A DNA stretch of 64,000 bases, taken from a virus. Within the stretch, counting starts at the first letter, position 1. Every line of letters begins with the position of its first letter. The notes beneath the pieces were generated by a model. It ran no database searches, had not been told where the DNA came from, and saw only the letters and a program-made list of their open reading frames with translations. This document shows positions 63,533 through 64,000 of this stretch, piece by piece. Made by a program: the position numbers and the translations under genes. The stretch covers positions 17,290-81,289 of the IMG/VR virus record IMGVR_UViG_3300027759_004238; one strand, given 5' to 3'.

Positions 63533-64000
63533 ATGTATCGAAATGTCTTTTATGATTCCGCAAAACAGTGTGTCCATCTGTGGACGTGGAATGAAAATGG
63601 TAAACGAATCAAATTAGAATCCAGTTATGAACCGCATCTGTTCGTAGAATCTGCATACGGCACAGATGCGGTCTCTATTTTTAATACACCTCTAAAAAAA
63701 GTTAAGTTCAAAAATCAATTTGAACGTAATAAATTTGTAAACGAGACGGCCATTAAAAGAATATTTCACAATCTCAGTTGTGAACAAGAATTTTTGTTGT
63801 CTTCATTCAAAGATGATATCCATAAGCCAGAAGCACTGGCAAATCCTTTAAAGATTTACTTTTGGGACATTGAAACATTTTCACCTAAAAACTTTCCAGA
63901 ACCAAAATTAGCAAATGATACAATCAATTTAATTACAATTTTTGATTCCATCAGTCAAAAATTTTATTCTTGGGGATTGAAACCCTATAAACCTAAAGAA
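63533..64000 (+). CDS. gp43: DNA polymerase gp43, N-terminal part
   Basis: ATG at 63533 (MYRNVFYDSAKQCVHLWTWN), continuing to the end of the window without a stop (156 codons). The sequence aligns with T4 gp43 order: the N-terminal domain, then IYFWDIETF (exonuclease motif I, D-I-E), then NLITIFDSI (T4: AITHYDSI). Family B polymerase with 3'-5' exonuclease. No gp32-type or RegA control site was recognisable at this start. Confidence 0.9.
   Translation, partial: MYRNVFYDSAKQCVHLWTWNENGKRIKLESSYEPHLFVESAYGTDAVSIFNTPLKKVKFKNQFERNKFVNETAIKRIFHNLSCEQEFLLSSFKDDIHKPEALANPLKIYFWDIETFSPKNFPEPKLANDTINLITIFDSISQKFYSWGLKPYKPKE

Overview
This window is part of a T4-like myovirus genome (tailed phage). 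It carries most of the T4 head-assembly set (portal gp20, protease gp21, scaffold gp22, major capsid gp23, gp4, a neck protein and a candidate small terminase), baseplate and tail genes (gp25, gp6, gp15), replication and recombination genes (gp44, a probable gp62, gp61, UvsY, UvsW, gp46, gp47 and the start of DNA polymerase gp43), the late sigma factor gp55 and a gp31-like co-chaperonin. The DNA is AT-rich and almost fully coding. No gap above 300 bases lacks a gene, and I saw no tRNA, CRISPR array or insertion sequence. Two adjacent genes for Tat-signal DUF1501 proteins, a family abundant in Planctomycetota and Verrucomicrobiota, together with the general absence of Shine-Dalgarno sites, suggest an aquatic PVC-group or similar host. 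That host call is an inference.

Layout. 1-5.9 kb (minus): virion proteins ending the gp25-gp6 operon. 5.9-10.1 kb: clamp loader, dUTPase, candidate small terminase and small enzymes. 10.1-17.7 kb (minus): head module, transcribed gp20 to gp23, closed by a strong terminator. 17.7-21.3 kb: a repeat-built fibre protein and gp15. 21.3-24.7 kb: helicase, small proteins, co-chaperonin and probable gp62. 24.8-27.5 kb (minus): queC, a stand-alone glutamine amidotransferase, a glycosyltransferase and a DUF366 gene. With queE at 60.7 kb these form part of a 7-deazaguanine pathway, probably for DNA modification. 27.5-32.4 kb: primase, a nucleotide kinase-like ATPase, unknown proteins and a tail-fibre-like protein. 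32.5-37.5 kb (plus): first glycosyltransferase island. 37.5-39.4 kb: MoxR/CobS-type ATPase and its partner. 39.4-43.7 kb (minus): the DUF1501 pair, a heptosyltransferase-like protein and unknowns. 43.7-48.8 kb (minus): a giant collagen-like fibre and small proteins. 48.85-52.4 kb (plus): uvsY-uvsW-55-47. 52.4-58.9 kb: second glycosyltransferase island, lying between genes 47 and 46. 58.9-64 kb: gene 46, queE, a glycosyltransferase, an FkbM methyltransferase and the 5' end of gene 43.

How it fits together. Late genes are preceded by an NNTAAATA box matching the T4 late promoter (TATAAATA), consistent with the encoded gp55. In several cases the box ends only 5-7 nt before the ATG, so the late mRNAs would be leaderless or nearly so. 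About sixteen glycosyltransferase-related genes, several Ig/PKD-like insertions in virion proteins and a collagen-like fibre point to heavy investment in surface glycans and host recognition. The 7-deazaguanine genes point to protection of the phage DNA. The transglycosylase (DpdA), QueD and FolE needed to complete that pathway are not visible here.
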